Made by a program: the position numbers and the translations under genes. The notes under the pieces were generated by a model. The model had not been told where the DNA came from. It saw only the letters and a list, made by a program, of their open reading frames with translations, and did not search any database. From positions 1 through 64,000 of the forward strand of contig JAERTG010000130.1 in NCBI GenBank assembly GCA_016845065.1: a stretch of DNA of 64,000 bases. The letters are read 5' to 3'. How positions within the stretch are numbered: position 1 is the first letter of the stretch; every line of letters starts with the position of its first letter. Below are positions 39,411 through 49,247 of this stretch, in pieces. The stretch is from Fidelibacterota bacterium (GTDB lineage Bacteria; Fidelibacterota; UBA8477; JABMPR01).

Positions 39411-42400
39411 TTAACGCCAGTTAAAAATATCCTCAGAGAATTTGGCGTGGAGCGCAAAATACAGGTTGTGGTACTGGTAATCCAGAAAGCCAAAATCAGC
39501 ATCTGAATAATTTTTCAAGATGTACCCCACACCGAGTTGAATGTTTTGATAAACAAGATAATCGACTTCCGCAGCAAGACCGAAGGCACCCTCGCTGGTT
39601 GGCGACATATATATATAGCGAGCATCAAGGATACCGCTTATTTCGTTGGTATATGCGTATTCTGCTCGTGATTGGAAGAAATAGGTTTGAGTACTGACAC
39701 CTTCATCAAAAGTGGCATCATCATCGCGGACAAAGCGGGTAGCAAAGCGTGATGCCAAGCCAATATGCTTTTCAATCTGCCAATATGAATGAACTGAGAA
39801 AATGTAGCGATCCTGTCGTATTGGAGTGGCTATTTGACTATTGCGATCTGAAACGTAGGCCATTTTTGCCAATGCATTGATCTCATCAGAGTCCTGTGGT
39901 CTGTAGGCCACACCTGCCTGATAGTTTTCACGAGTCTGAGAACCCATGTTTCCAATCTTATATCTATTTTCCCAGTGGTCTAATTTTACAATTGCACCAA
40001 ACCCGGCAAAAATGCGCATATCACCGCCAAGCGTAATTACACGCTGAAGACTATTCGCATCATCCCTCACTTCATATTTTCCGATGCCTTTCCAAGGCAT
40101 ATCCGGGAGATATTCAAATGAGAGCGCCATGGCCTGATGGCTGGGAGTTGGGATCTCAAATGAATCCACGGTAGCTGTATTTTCAAGGGAAACATTGACA
40201 ACCAGATCCTCACGCAGATACCATTTGTTCTTCAAACCGAGTGTAGCACGGTTGCGTTGGTCTCCGGTAATACCACCTATCTCATATTTACCCTCGACAT
40301 CGGTGTTTTCACCCAGACTGGATCTGAAACCCAGGACACTCTGACGATTCACCCCTGTACCCTGGATAAAGCGGTACTTCCAATAAACCTCAAGCTGCTC
40401 AGTAATTGGATATACCAGTCCAACACTTGTATTGGTAGGCTTGGTCCTGTTGTTAAAGCTTAAATTCTGTTCATGCTCAAAAACTGCTTTAACATGTTCC
40501 AGCAGCAAGACGTCATATTGTGCTTTGAGAAGATTGGAATAATCTTTACTCAGAAGGCTATCTGAAGCGTCAAATTTTTCCCTAAGCGAATTCTCATACC
40601 CCAGTTTCAGGGTTGTATTTTCTTTAACCGGACGTTCAACATGCATATTAAACACACGACTTTCATGAGAATTATTCGTCCCTACCGACCCGCTCTGATC
40701 ATAATACTCGGAGGTGATTCTACCATATTTCTTGGAGTCATATTTGGCATTTAATCCGTATTTGAATGAACCACGTTCTGTAGAGGCACCTACTTGTGAA
40801 GCGTTGACGAAATCATCACCCACTGAGCGTATGTAGCCCTTTAAATTTAATCCTGGATATAGACGGTCTACCTGAACTTCGGTCTTGATTGCGGTTCCAA
40901 CTGTGACGCTGTCAATAAATTCATCAGGATTGCGGGATTGACCAATTTCTGCTGAGACGGTAATCTTGTCATTTATAGGAACATTTGCATCAACACCATA
41001 GAGCATATAGCTGGCTGTGGCACGTTGTTCTGCTAGGAATGTGGTACCCACTCTTATTTTTGCACCAGGACCTAGTTTGCTTTGATGACGGAATCCACCA
41101 ATCCAAGATCGGGAATTCGAGCCTTGATATTCGTATGAAACCACAATGAAAATTGGATTACCTGCACCATCCAGTGAGGCAACGGGTTGTTTGAACATAA
41201 GGGTTCCATCAACATAGTTGATTTCATAGTCAAAAAATCGGGTGAGGGTCTTGGTTTCCAGTACGATCTCAGGATGATATCTGTCCTTGGTAACGATTCG
41301 TATTTTTTCGGAGAAACGAGTTACGCTACCATTGTTCAGATAGTAGAAACCACTAATTCCCTCACCCCTAATTTCTTCCTGCTCCATGGATCTGTCGGTA
41401 GCAGTAGTAAAAGCTTGAATTTCATGGTTCTCATATAGATATGAACCAAGTAATCCATTAAAGGTACGGTTATAGGCCGTGAATTCATTGTCTGTCATCT
41501 GGGTATTAAAATCTCCCAGCAAGACAAAGGATTCTTTTTGTTCAAGTTTAGCAAATAATTTTGATCTGGATTGTGCATCAAAGGTGATGGTGCTTGCGTC
41601 ACCAAACAAAGGATATTGTTCCTGGGGATCAACATCAACAAAAAGTTGATCCAGATAGCCTCTATCTGTATCCAGTGAAGCAGTGAGACGTAAACCAGGT
41701 TTGATGCTGCCCTTGGCATAAAAGGCAGTACGTCCACCCAGTAGAACATGATCTCCCAGTTGGGCATTATTTCTATTTATTATACCAAAATGAGGTAAGT
41801 CATTCGGATCCTGATTTTTTCCAAGTGTGGATAAACTACCAGAAGCTGCACCTACCAGGATTAGAGGTTCTTCTGGAATGGTATAGCTGACATTGAATTG
41901 TTGGCTATATCCAGCAGCTTGAATATCCAGAGTAGAACGTTCTGTAGGTTCAGTCCCGGCTTGAATGCTTAATGATATTGCTCCTTCGATTGCTTCTGCC
42001 TGCTGTCCAGTACTGTTCTCATCATAATCTTTGTCAATCAAAGTACCTGAGGATAATCTCAGTGTTACCACCTTAACATCGTGTAATCGATAGCCCCATT
42101 CATCGAACAGCTCAAATTTATATTTACCGATGCTTCTCCCATCAGCGGGTAGAACGATATCACCTGAAGCACTTTTAATTTGCCCGACTGGACCCAGGAC
42201 ATGAATTTTCTTTTCGGCAGTAAAAGTTCGATCTGCTGCACCCAAGGCCTCCACCCTCAATGTAACTGGACCTGCAGGAACCCGAACACTTAGAAAATCC
42301 AGCAGTCCATCAATTCTTATGACCTCACTGGCAACTTCAACATCATTGACAAACAATTTTGCCGGTGACCCGGCTTTTCCAGCTACGGTGACTGATATAT

Positions 42401-42524
42401 TATTCAGTTTACTGACAGCATTATCCTTTGGCTCAATCATAATTATCTGAGCAAAAATTGTCGTAGATAGGAGTAGACCAACTAGTATTAAAAACAGTCT
42501 ATTCATTGCCAGATTCCGATTCAT
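39411..42524 (-). CDS. Large outer-membrane barrel-like protein with N-terminal Ig/invasin-like region
   Basis: Signal peptide MNRLFLILVGLLLSTTIFA (alternative start at 42506); N-terminal Ig-like region; long alternating beta pattern in the C-terminal ~800 residues; overlaps the upstream gene. Confidence 0.65.
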   Translation of the reverse strand: MNRNLAMNRLFLILVGLLLSTTIFAQIIMIEPKDNAVSKLNNISVTVAGKAGSPAKLFVNDVEVASEVIRIDGLLDFLSVRVPAGPVTLRVEALGAADRTFTAEKKIHVLGPVGQIKSASGDIVLPADGRSIGKYKFELFDEWGYRLHDVKVVTLRLSSGTLIDKDYDENSTGQQAEAIEGAISLSIQAGTEPTERSTLDIQAAGYSQQFNVSYTIPEEPLILVGAASGSLSTLGKNQDPNDLPHFGIINRNNAQLGDHVLLGGRTAFYAKGSIKPGLRLTASLDTDRGYLDQLFVDVDPQEQYPLFGDASTITFDAQSRSKLFAKLEQKESFVLLGDFNTQMTDNEFTAYNRTFNGLLGSYLYENHEIQAFTTATDRSMEQEEIRGEGISGFYYLNNGSVTRFSEKIRIVTKDRYHPEIVLETKTLTRFFDYEINYVDGTLMFKQPVASLDGAGNPIFIVVSYEYQGSNSRSWIGGFRHQSKLGPGAKIRVGTTFLAEQRATASYMLYGVDANVPINDKITVSAEIGQSRNPDEFIDSVTVGTAIKTEVQVDRLYPGLNLKGYIRSVGDDFVNASQVGASTERGSFKYGLNAKYDSKKYGRITSEYYDQSGSVGTNNSHESRVFNMHVERPVKENTTLKLGYENSLREKFDASDSLLSKDYSNLLKAQYDVLLLEHVKAVFEHEQNLSFNNRTKPTNTSVGLVYPITEQLEVYWKYRFIQGTGVNRQSVLGFRSSLGENTDVEGKYEIGGITGDQRNRATLGLKNKWYLREDLVVNVSLENTATVDSFEIPTPSHQAMALSFEYLPDMPWKGIGKYEVRDDANSLQRVITLGGDMRIFAGFGAIVKLDHWENRYKIGNMGSQTRENYQAGVAYRPQDSDEINALAKMAYVSDRNSQIATPIRQDRYIFSVHSYWQIEKHIGLASRFATRFVRDDDATFDEGVSTQTYFFQSRAEYAYTNEISGILDARYIYMSPTSEGAFGLAAEVDYLVYQNIQLGVGYILKNYSDADFGFLDYQYHNLYFALHAKFSEDIFNWR

Positions 42525-45500
42525 GTAAATTTACTCTCAGCACTTTCTCAATATTGCCGGATAGTGGTAGTCCCTCATTAAACAATTGAACATTCATAAA
42601 GAGTTCGCGTACTCCAACAACACCTTCGGGGGCATTAATTTGTACTGGTGAGACGACTTCCAGGCCACCTGCTTCAAGTGTTTGACCCCAAGTTTTGAAG
42701 GTACCTGCGACATCAACATACTCTAAATCAGTTGGAAGCGCTAGTGTAATAGAAATTGAGTCAGCACTCGCATAAGCTGGGTAGCTCATATTCAGCATCA
42801 ATGTTGATGATTGGTTGGCTGGAATTCTCAGGGCAGAATCCGGTGACATACTTTCGAATGCATTCACTGGAATAACAATTTTCTGTTGCAGTGATTCTTT
42901 AATAACATCCAGCTCCAGAAGTGCTGCTTCTCCAACTTCAGCATTCACCAATACCTCAACACGACGGTTGGAGGCTCGACCAATCCAGGTTTCGTTATCG
43001 CCTACTGGATAGTGAGCACCTAATCCGTGAGTATGGATATTATCGGGATTCAAATTATAATTCTCAATGAGGAAGTTCTTCACACTGATTGCTCTCCAGT
43101 CAGATAGCAACATATTGAATTCCATGCTACCCCGGTTATCAGTAAAACCTTCAATAACTATTTCAATATCTGGTTGCCATGAGAGGAAATCACCCAGTTT
43201 GCGCAGACTTGGCTCTGCAGATGGTTTGAGGTCAGCTGAACCAACATCGAACTGGGTTCCTTCAAGAATCATATTGAAGGACAGAGTTTCAACGAGGGTT
43301 GAGATACGTGTTTCAAGCGTATCGGTAATAATATGATTACCATCTTCATCCAAGAGTTCCAGGTGAGCGGAAACAACACCAGTGTTCTGGACTAATTCAT
43401 AGTCATCTGGCTTCATAGCTACGTCAAATTCTGTATGCTTTTTGGCATCCCAATCACCGAAGGTCCATACGTCTCGTTCTACACCACTTACGACAGGTTC
43501 CAGATATGTGGAATCAATCTTAGCAGTACCAGGTTTATAGATAAATCCTGGAGGTAATTCCTGATGGAAACGTACACTGCGTACAGGTATTTCACCTGTG
43601 TAATTAATGTCATACATGAACTCGAGTTGGTTGAATTCAGAATCTTCTTCCTCAGCATTAAAGAAGATCATTTCGACACGACGGTTCAGCGAACGTCCTT
43701 CTGGAGTACTTCCATCCTCGAGAGGTTCTGTAGCGCCCATACCTACAGCGGTAATCCGTGATTCATCTATCCCCATGGTTTGAACGAGATAGGTACGGAT
43801 GGCCTGTGCTCTGGCTTCTGAGAGAGCCATGTTATCAGCGAAGGTACCACCGGGAGCTACTGGGAGATGATCGGTATGACCCTTGATATCCAGATTGATC
43901 TGGGTCTGCCATTTCATCAAATCACCAATATTCCGCAATTCATTAAAAATTTCACTCTGCAGGGTTGCTGAGCCCGAAACAAAACCGATTCTTACCAAAA
44001 GGCTCCATGGTTTATATACAAGGAGTCTAAATTCTTCAGTAAGCATTTCTGTTTTCATTTCCAGAGTTGATTCTTTACTAAGAACACTGAATAATTCCAT
44101 TTTTTCTAATGGTATGTTGATGTTGATACTATCACCTGAGTAAAGCGTTGCATTCCACATGTTGGAAGCAAGACCAAGAGAATCGACCGTTGAATCAGTT
44201 GCGAAGAGTCTGCCATAGGAAGGCAGGCTACTATCGTCAACGCGTATGGTCAAGTCACCCAGGACTGTTTTCTTAAAGCTGAATCGACCAAGACTATCAG
44301 TCATAGTGGCTCGCGTATCATTCAAGAGCATAACGAGGTCAGCTTGGACTTCTTCATCAGGATCAAAGATGCCATTACGATTCATATCGTAGAAGGCTGT
44401 ACCTGTAATTGTTCCTGGTACGGAGATTTCTCGTAAGGCGAAATTTGATTTGGCGATACTTGCAGCAGCGACACGTACCATCTTACTCTGAGTGTCGCCT
44501 AGATAATCAGGTGAATCGAGAATAATCTCGCTCAGGGCAGGGAGTGTACGTTCGTTGACACGGATAACATGCATACCAGCTTCAACATCTGGAACACTGT
44601 ATTTTCCGTATTCGTCAGTGATGATTCTGGCACCGTTTTCCATAATGAGTTCGACATTCTTAACCGTCTCTTCATTCTCATCATGAATTCCGTTGGTGTT
44701 GGTGTCATAGTAGACCTTACCAATAATAAGACCACGATCACTGAACAGACCAGGTTTGACAACAACATCAGCAGTTGCAAGATTGGAAATTACGGGGAAG
44801 CCCAGAAGGGTGTGTGCCCTTGCCATAACTTCATTCGTGTTTGTTCCTTCGCGACTATTCATACCAGCAATGATGCGGTATTTCATCGTAAAGGTATCAC
44901 CAGGTTGCAAGGTATCCTCAATTGTCCAGGCCATGGCGAGTCGTTTGCCAACAGCCTCCTGGATATTAGGATCACCAATTTTTGAACCGTTGAGGTAACT
45001 GGTGTTCTTGCGGAATTTAAAACCATATGGCAGCACATCTTCGACGACAAAATCATGGATAATATCATCTGCGCTGGTATTGGTCATATTTACTGTATAA
45101 GTAACTACATCGCCAATTTCGATTACACGACGGTTACTCTGTTTGGTTACTTTCAGGAATGGGAAGATGATTTTCGTCTTCGCTCTGGAATTAATATTCC
45201 TATCACTCCAGGTACTGTCGATCGTACTTGCAACCAGAGCCTTGTTCTCAATCCATCCGAGACCAGCATCTATTGTGATCTTAGCATCGAAATCAATGTG
45301 GAGTGAGTCCCCAAGTTGGATGTCGCTTCTGGAGAAGTTCATCTCATTGGTAATGGGGTTCAGACCTTCGTATTTCGTGTTCGCATCAGTCACGACTGTG
45401 TTCGCGATTAACTCAAGTCCGTTGGGTAGGTAATCAGTAACAAATACAGAATCGTTGAAAGTGACATCCTGTGTACCAAAGTCTAGTCTATAGTGCAGGG

Positions 45501-48500
45501 TATCGCCAACAGCTGCTTCAACTTTATCCACCGTTTTCAGCATATAGAAAGGTGAACTTCTCAAAGTAACATTGGCATTTACAACATAAAGACCAGGCAT
45601 ATTGAGATTCACATCCAAACCACCATCGCTATAGGAACTGATTCCATTGTAAACAACTTCAAGACTGTAGTCACCTGGTAACAGGTTAGTAAAGAAGTAT
45701 TTACCTGTAGAATCAGTATATGTCGAGTCTGTCATGTGATGATCAGATGTTTTCGGTAGTGTGGTTGTGGAATCTGGAATATCACCGTTCACAATGACGA
45801 GGATACTATCTTCAGCGATGATCTCACCGGTTATCTCGTCATAGAGGAATCCAGATACGGAGTTGAGATTGGTTACCAGGTTACCTTCACTTGGTGTATT
45901 AATCTCAATTTCCTGTACTGTTTCATAGGCTACACCGTTATCCCCAACCAAGGTATAGATAATCTGATATAGATCATCCTGATAGATAGGAATAAGGTAG
46001 TATCCATTTGCATCGGTACTGTCATGTCCAGCATATTCACCAGTATTGACAGCACGTAGTTCGACTCTAATATCTTCCTGCGGCAGACCTTCATAGTTAT
46101 AGATAATTCCATCGAAGGCACCGATAATAAAGGTGACCTGAGTCGTGTCATCAGCCCATTGGGTAGGTGCAAAAACGGCTCTTGCATATGGAGTAGCAGT
46201 AATAGCCTCAAAGGTAACTGTATCAGAAACCAGTGTACTATATGCCACACCGTCGATGGTGGAGGTGATCTTGGCTGAGTCAGGAATAGTTCCTAAGTCA
46301 GTATAGAAATTCACGTCTACGCCATCTGGTACAGGATTGCCCAGAAAGGAAAATACCTGAGCTGCCAGAGTTGATGTTGCAACACCATTTCCAAGGATTG
46401 TTCTAGGATGTGCATCAACAACAATACTGAGAGGAAGAATATTGGTGGTGAGTGCTTCAGCAGGGATAGCGTCGGATTCATTTGAGACCATCCAGGCGCG
46501 ATTACCAACTTGTTCACCATGACCCAACATATCATCTACAGTTGTTGTGATCTGGAAACTTTCAGCTTGTTCAACATTCAGCGGTCCGATAAACCATGAG
46601 AGTGAGTGAGAGCCTGCATCGTAGATATAGTCTCCCGTTGCACTAAGGAATGTCACTCGAGAATCGAGAGTATCAAGGATGCTTACTCCGCTGGCATGAT
46701 CGGTACCCCAGTTAGAAACATCAATTTGATAATTGATGGTATCGCCAGGAAAGACCTCTAAATCTGCAGTTTTAGTAAATACAAATTCAGGAGCTGCCTC
46801 TACGATTGCTAACCAGGTTGCTGTAGCTTGTAGTTCTCCACCTGCATAGATATATGCAGTATTAGGTAATTCCATTCCATTGGGTAATGGATAAATAACC
46901 CTTACATCAATGGTAAACTCATTTGTAGGTTCACTTCTCCTGGTGAGTGGGTTTGCTTCATTCGAGGACTTGCCGCGGTTCTTATTCGCAGCAGTTCCAG
47001 GCTCAACTGGATCAAGATCACCAACATACCAGGTCACGGAGTGACTGGTAGAATCATAGACACCACCGTTGGTGGCGTTGAGGAAATCAACTTCTGCAGG
47101 GAGTGAGTCAACAACGACCACATTCACTGCTGTTGTGTCTCCATGATTTTCAAATGAGAGATCATAGGTGATAAATTCACCTGCTTCGATAAAAGCAGTA
47201 TCACCTACGAGTACGATATCCATGATTGGAGCACGTACAATTACCGTATGTATATCAACACTTTGCGCACCCTGATCACAACTAATGAGATTGCTAACGG
47301 GAATAACAGCAGTTCCAATAAAATCATCTGGGACCTTAGCTGTTATGTCTATAACACCATTATCACCAGGATTCAGATCTTCTAGATTCCAGGTAATAAT
47401 TCCAGTTTCAGAATCATAAGTATGTTCACGGGAAGCATTGAGATATTCCAAATCAGTTCCCAGTGTATCTGTGAGGATTACACCAGTTGCTATTTCGGTT
47501 CCCAAATTGCTATAGTCTAGTCGAAGCTGAAGAGTATCACCGGCTACAACAGTTCTAGTTCCACTCATATCCAGAACAAGTCCTGGAGCAGACAGAATCT
47601 CAGTAATTGATGTAGATTGGTCTTCACTTCCTTCAACACAAGACAGGTGTGCAGTGTTTTCCAGCATTGTACCATCGACAACTGGGTAGTCAACATAGGT
47701 GACCATAACAAGTGAATCGGTGGCACTTGAGGCAATCTCATTCACATTCCAGAGAATGCTGTGAGAAGCTTCATCATACGTGAAATCACCAGAGGTGGAA
47801 CCAAAAGAAACATGTGCGGGTAGGGTATCAATCAAGACTGCATCATGAGCCATTGAGTTTCCAGTATTACTCATTACAAATGTGTAAACCAGTGAGTCCC
47901 CTGCCAGGACTGTTGCAGATGATCGTTTCTCTAATACCAATTCCGGGAAAGCTGCCAGCGAGACAACATGATCGCCCCAACTGGTTCCGGCATTGGCTGT
48001 AGAGATCCAAGCTCTGTTTGTGATTTCGGGTCGGGCCTCTAATAGCGATCCGACCGTTGTAACGACGTCAAGGGTAATAACATTTCCTGCAATCAGAGTT
48101 CCAAGGTTCCAGACAACAGCACCACTATCGAAAACGCCACCATTTGATGCAGATACGAATTCCAGTGGTTCTGGAAGGGTATCCTGCACTGAGATGGCGT
48201 GCACAGGATCCGGTGAAGTATTATCGATGGTAATCGTAAACTCTACCGTGTCACCAAATGCATACTCCTGATCAGCGGCCCATTTACTAATGGTCTGAAT
48301 CCAGGGATTTGCAAATGAATGAACTGAAGCTTCTTTAGAAACTCCCTCTGCATTCTCAACTGATGCAAGGTTGATTAAGGTTGAATTGGCTGGCATGGTT
48401 GCATCAACAATAACATCGAGGGAGACATTAACTGAGTCTCCCGGTATCATTTCACCAATATTCCAGGACACGGTACTATCTACAAGAACACCCATATCGG

Positions 48501-49185
48501 ATGCGCTCAGAAATGTTACATGTTCTGGTAAAACATCATTGATGATTGTTTCAGTTGAAGGGATATTGCCAGTATTGTATACATTAATAGTGTAACTGAC
48601 AGTATCTCCGATTGCAGAGATATCATCAACAACTACTTTTGTAATCAATAAGTCTGAGTGTGCACCAATGTTTACATCTACCGATTCACTGGCAAGTAGA
48701 AAACCATCATTAACGGCCAACCAGGCTGTATTAGTAATTACCTCATCGGCTAACAGGTTTTCATCTACCAGAACATCAAGTTCAAATACCAGCGTTTGGC
48801 CTCCAGCAATGCTGTCGACATTCCATACTGCTACTTGATTTAAGAGACTGGCTTCAGGAGTGCTCGATGTGATATCAAGACCAGAGCTCAGTGTATCTGT
48901 GATGGTAAACGGTGCAGGGGAAATGTTTCCCGTATTTGTAACTGTGATTGTATAGGTCAAACTCTCGCCTGGTGCAACAACAGTTGCACTTGCGGTCTTG
49001 GAGATTGCCAGTTGATACCCTTCAGATACGGTCGTTATGACCTCATTTGAAGAACCCACAAATGTTGTTCCACTACCATCCTGATGGGATGATTGGGCAA
49101 CATTTATAATCTCGGTACCAACTGGAACCTGACCAAAAACCACGGCTCCCATGAGGGAGATTAAGGCGAGAAATCGTCTCATCAT
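42499..49185 (-). CDS. 2228-aa surface protein: ~9 DUF11-like repeats, SdrD B-like/carboxypeptidase-regulatory-like modules, two OmpA-like domains
   Basis: Signal peptide MMRRFLALISLMGAVVFG; repeated LxxxKxxxxxxxxxGDxxxYTIxVxNTGN; ITGTAFYDMNRNGIFDPDEE; OmpA-like IKGHTDHLP...LSEARAQAIRTYL...RSLNRRVEMIF and IEGFTDNRGSMEFNMLLSDWRAISVKNFL...RASNRRVEV. Confidence 0.85.
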   Translation of the reverse strand: MMRRFLALISLMGAVVFGQVPVGTEIINVAQSSHQDGSGTTFVGSSNEVITTVSEGYQLAISKTASATVVAPGESLTYTITVTNTGNISPAPFTITDTLSSGLDITSSTPEASLLNQVAVWNVDSIAGGQTLVFELDVLVDENLLADEVITNTAWLAVNDGFLLASESVDVNIGAHSDLLITKVVVDDISAIGDTVSYTINVYNTGNIPSTETIINDVLPEHVTFLSASDMGVLVDSTVSWNIGEMIPGDSVNVSLDVIVDATMPANSTLINLASVENAEGVSKEASVHSFANPWIQTISKWAADQEYAFGDTVEFTITIDNTSPDPVHAISVQDTLPEPLEFVSASNGGVFDSGAVVWNLGTLIAGNVITLDVVTTVGSLLEARPEITNRAWISTANAGTSWGDHVVSLAAFPELVLEKRSSATVLAGDSLVYTFVMSNTGNSMAHDAVLIDTLPAHVSFGSTSGDFTYDEASHSILWNVNEIASSATDSLVMVTYVDYPVVDGTMLENTAHLSCVEGSEDQSTSITEILSAPGLVLDMSGTRTVVAGDTLQLRLDYSNLGTEIATGVILTDTLGTDLEYLNASREHTYDSETGIITWNLEDLNPGDNGVIDITAKVPDDFIGTAVIPVSNLISCDQGAQSVDIHTVIVRAPIMDIVLVGDTAFIEAGEFITYDLSFENHGDTTAVNVVVVDSLPAEVDFLNATNGGVYDSTSHSVTWYVGDLDPVEPGTAANKNRGKSSNEANPLTRRSEPTNEFTIDVRVIYPLPNGMELPNTAYIYAGGELQATATWLAIVEAAPEFVFTKTADLEVFPGDTINYQIDVSNWGTDHASGVSILDTLDSRVTFLSATGDYIYDAGSHSLSWFIGPLNVEQAESFQITTTVDDMLGHGEQVGNRAWMVSNESDAIPAEALTTNILPLSIVVDAHPRTILGNGVATSTLAAQVFSFLGNPVPDGVDVNFYTDLGTIPDSAKITSTIDGVAYSTLVSDTVTFEAITATPYARAVFAPTQWADDTTQVTFIIGAFDGIIYNYEGLPQEDIRVELRAVNTGEYAGHDSTDANGYYLIPIYQDDLYQIIYTLVGDNGVAYETVQEIEINTPSEGNLVTNLNSVSGFLYDEITGEIIAEDSILVIVNGDIPDSTTTLPKTSDHHMTDSTYTDSTGKYFFTNLLPGDYSLEVVYNGISSYSDGGLDVNLNMPGLYVVNANVTLRSSPFYMLKTVDKVEAAVGDTLHYRLDFGTQDVTFNDSVFVTDYLPNGLELIANTVVTDANTKYEGLNPITNEMNFSRSDIQLGDSLHIDFDAKITIDAGLGWIENKALVASTIDSTWSDRNINSRAKTKIIFPFLKVTKQSNRRVIEIGDVVTYTVNMTNTSADDIIHDFVVEDVLPYGFKFRKNTSYLNGSKIGDPNIQEAVGKRLAMAWTIEDTLQPGDTFTMKYRIIAGMNSREGTNTNEVMARAHTLLGFPVISNLATADVVVKPGLFSDRGLIIGKVYYDTNTNGIHDENEETVKNVELIMENGARIITDEYGKYSVPDVEAGMHVIRVNERTLPALSEIILDSPDYLGDTQSKMVRVAAASIAKSNFALREISVPGTITGTAFYDMNRNGIFDPDEEVQADLVMLLNDTRATMTDSLGRFSFKKTVLGDLTIRVDDSSLPSYGRLFATDSTVDSLGLASNMWNATLYSGDSININIPLEKMELFSVLSKESTLEMKTEMLTEEFRLLVYKPWSLLVRIGFVSGSATLQSEIFNELRNIGDLMKWQTQINLDIKGHTDHLPVAPGGTFADNMALSEARAQAIRTYLVQTMGIDESRITAVGMGATEPLEDGSTPEGRSLNRRVEMIFFNAEEEDSEFNQLEFMYDINYTGEIPVRSVRFHQELPPGFIYKPGTAKIDSTYLEPVVSGVERDVWTFGDWDAKKHTEFDVAMKPDDYELVQNTGVVSAHLELLDEDGNHIITDTLETRISTLVETLSFNMILEGTQFDVGSADLKPSAEPSLRKLGDFLSWQPDIEIVIEGFTDNRGSMEFNMLLSDWRAISVKNFLIENYNLNPDNIHTHGLGAHYPVGDNETWIGRASNRRVEVLVNAEVGEAALLELDVIKESLQQKIVIPVNAFESMSPDSALRIPANQSSTLMLNMSYPAYASADSISITLALPTDLEYVDVAGTFKTWGQTLEAGGLEVVSPVQINAPEGVVGVRELFMNVQLFNEGLPLSGNIEKVLRVNLHESESGNE

Positions 49186-49247
49186 CCGCTCACGGGAATC
49201 GTGTGGAGGGTTTTGAACCTAATAATCACTACTAACCTTGGATAACC

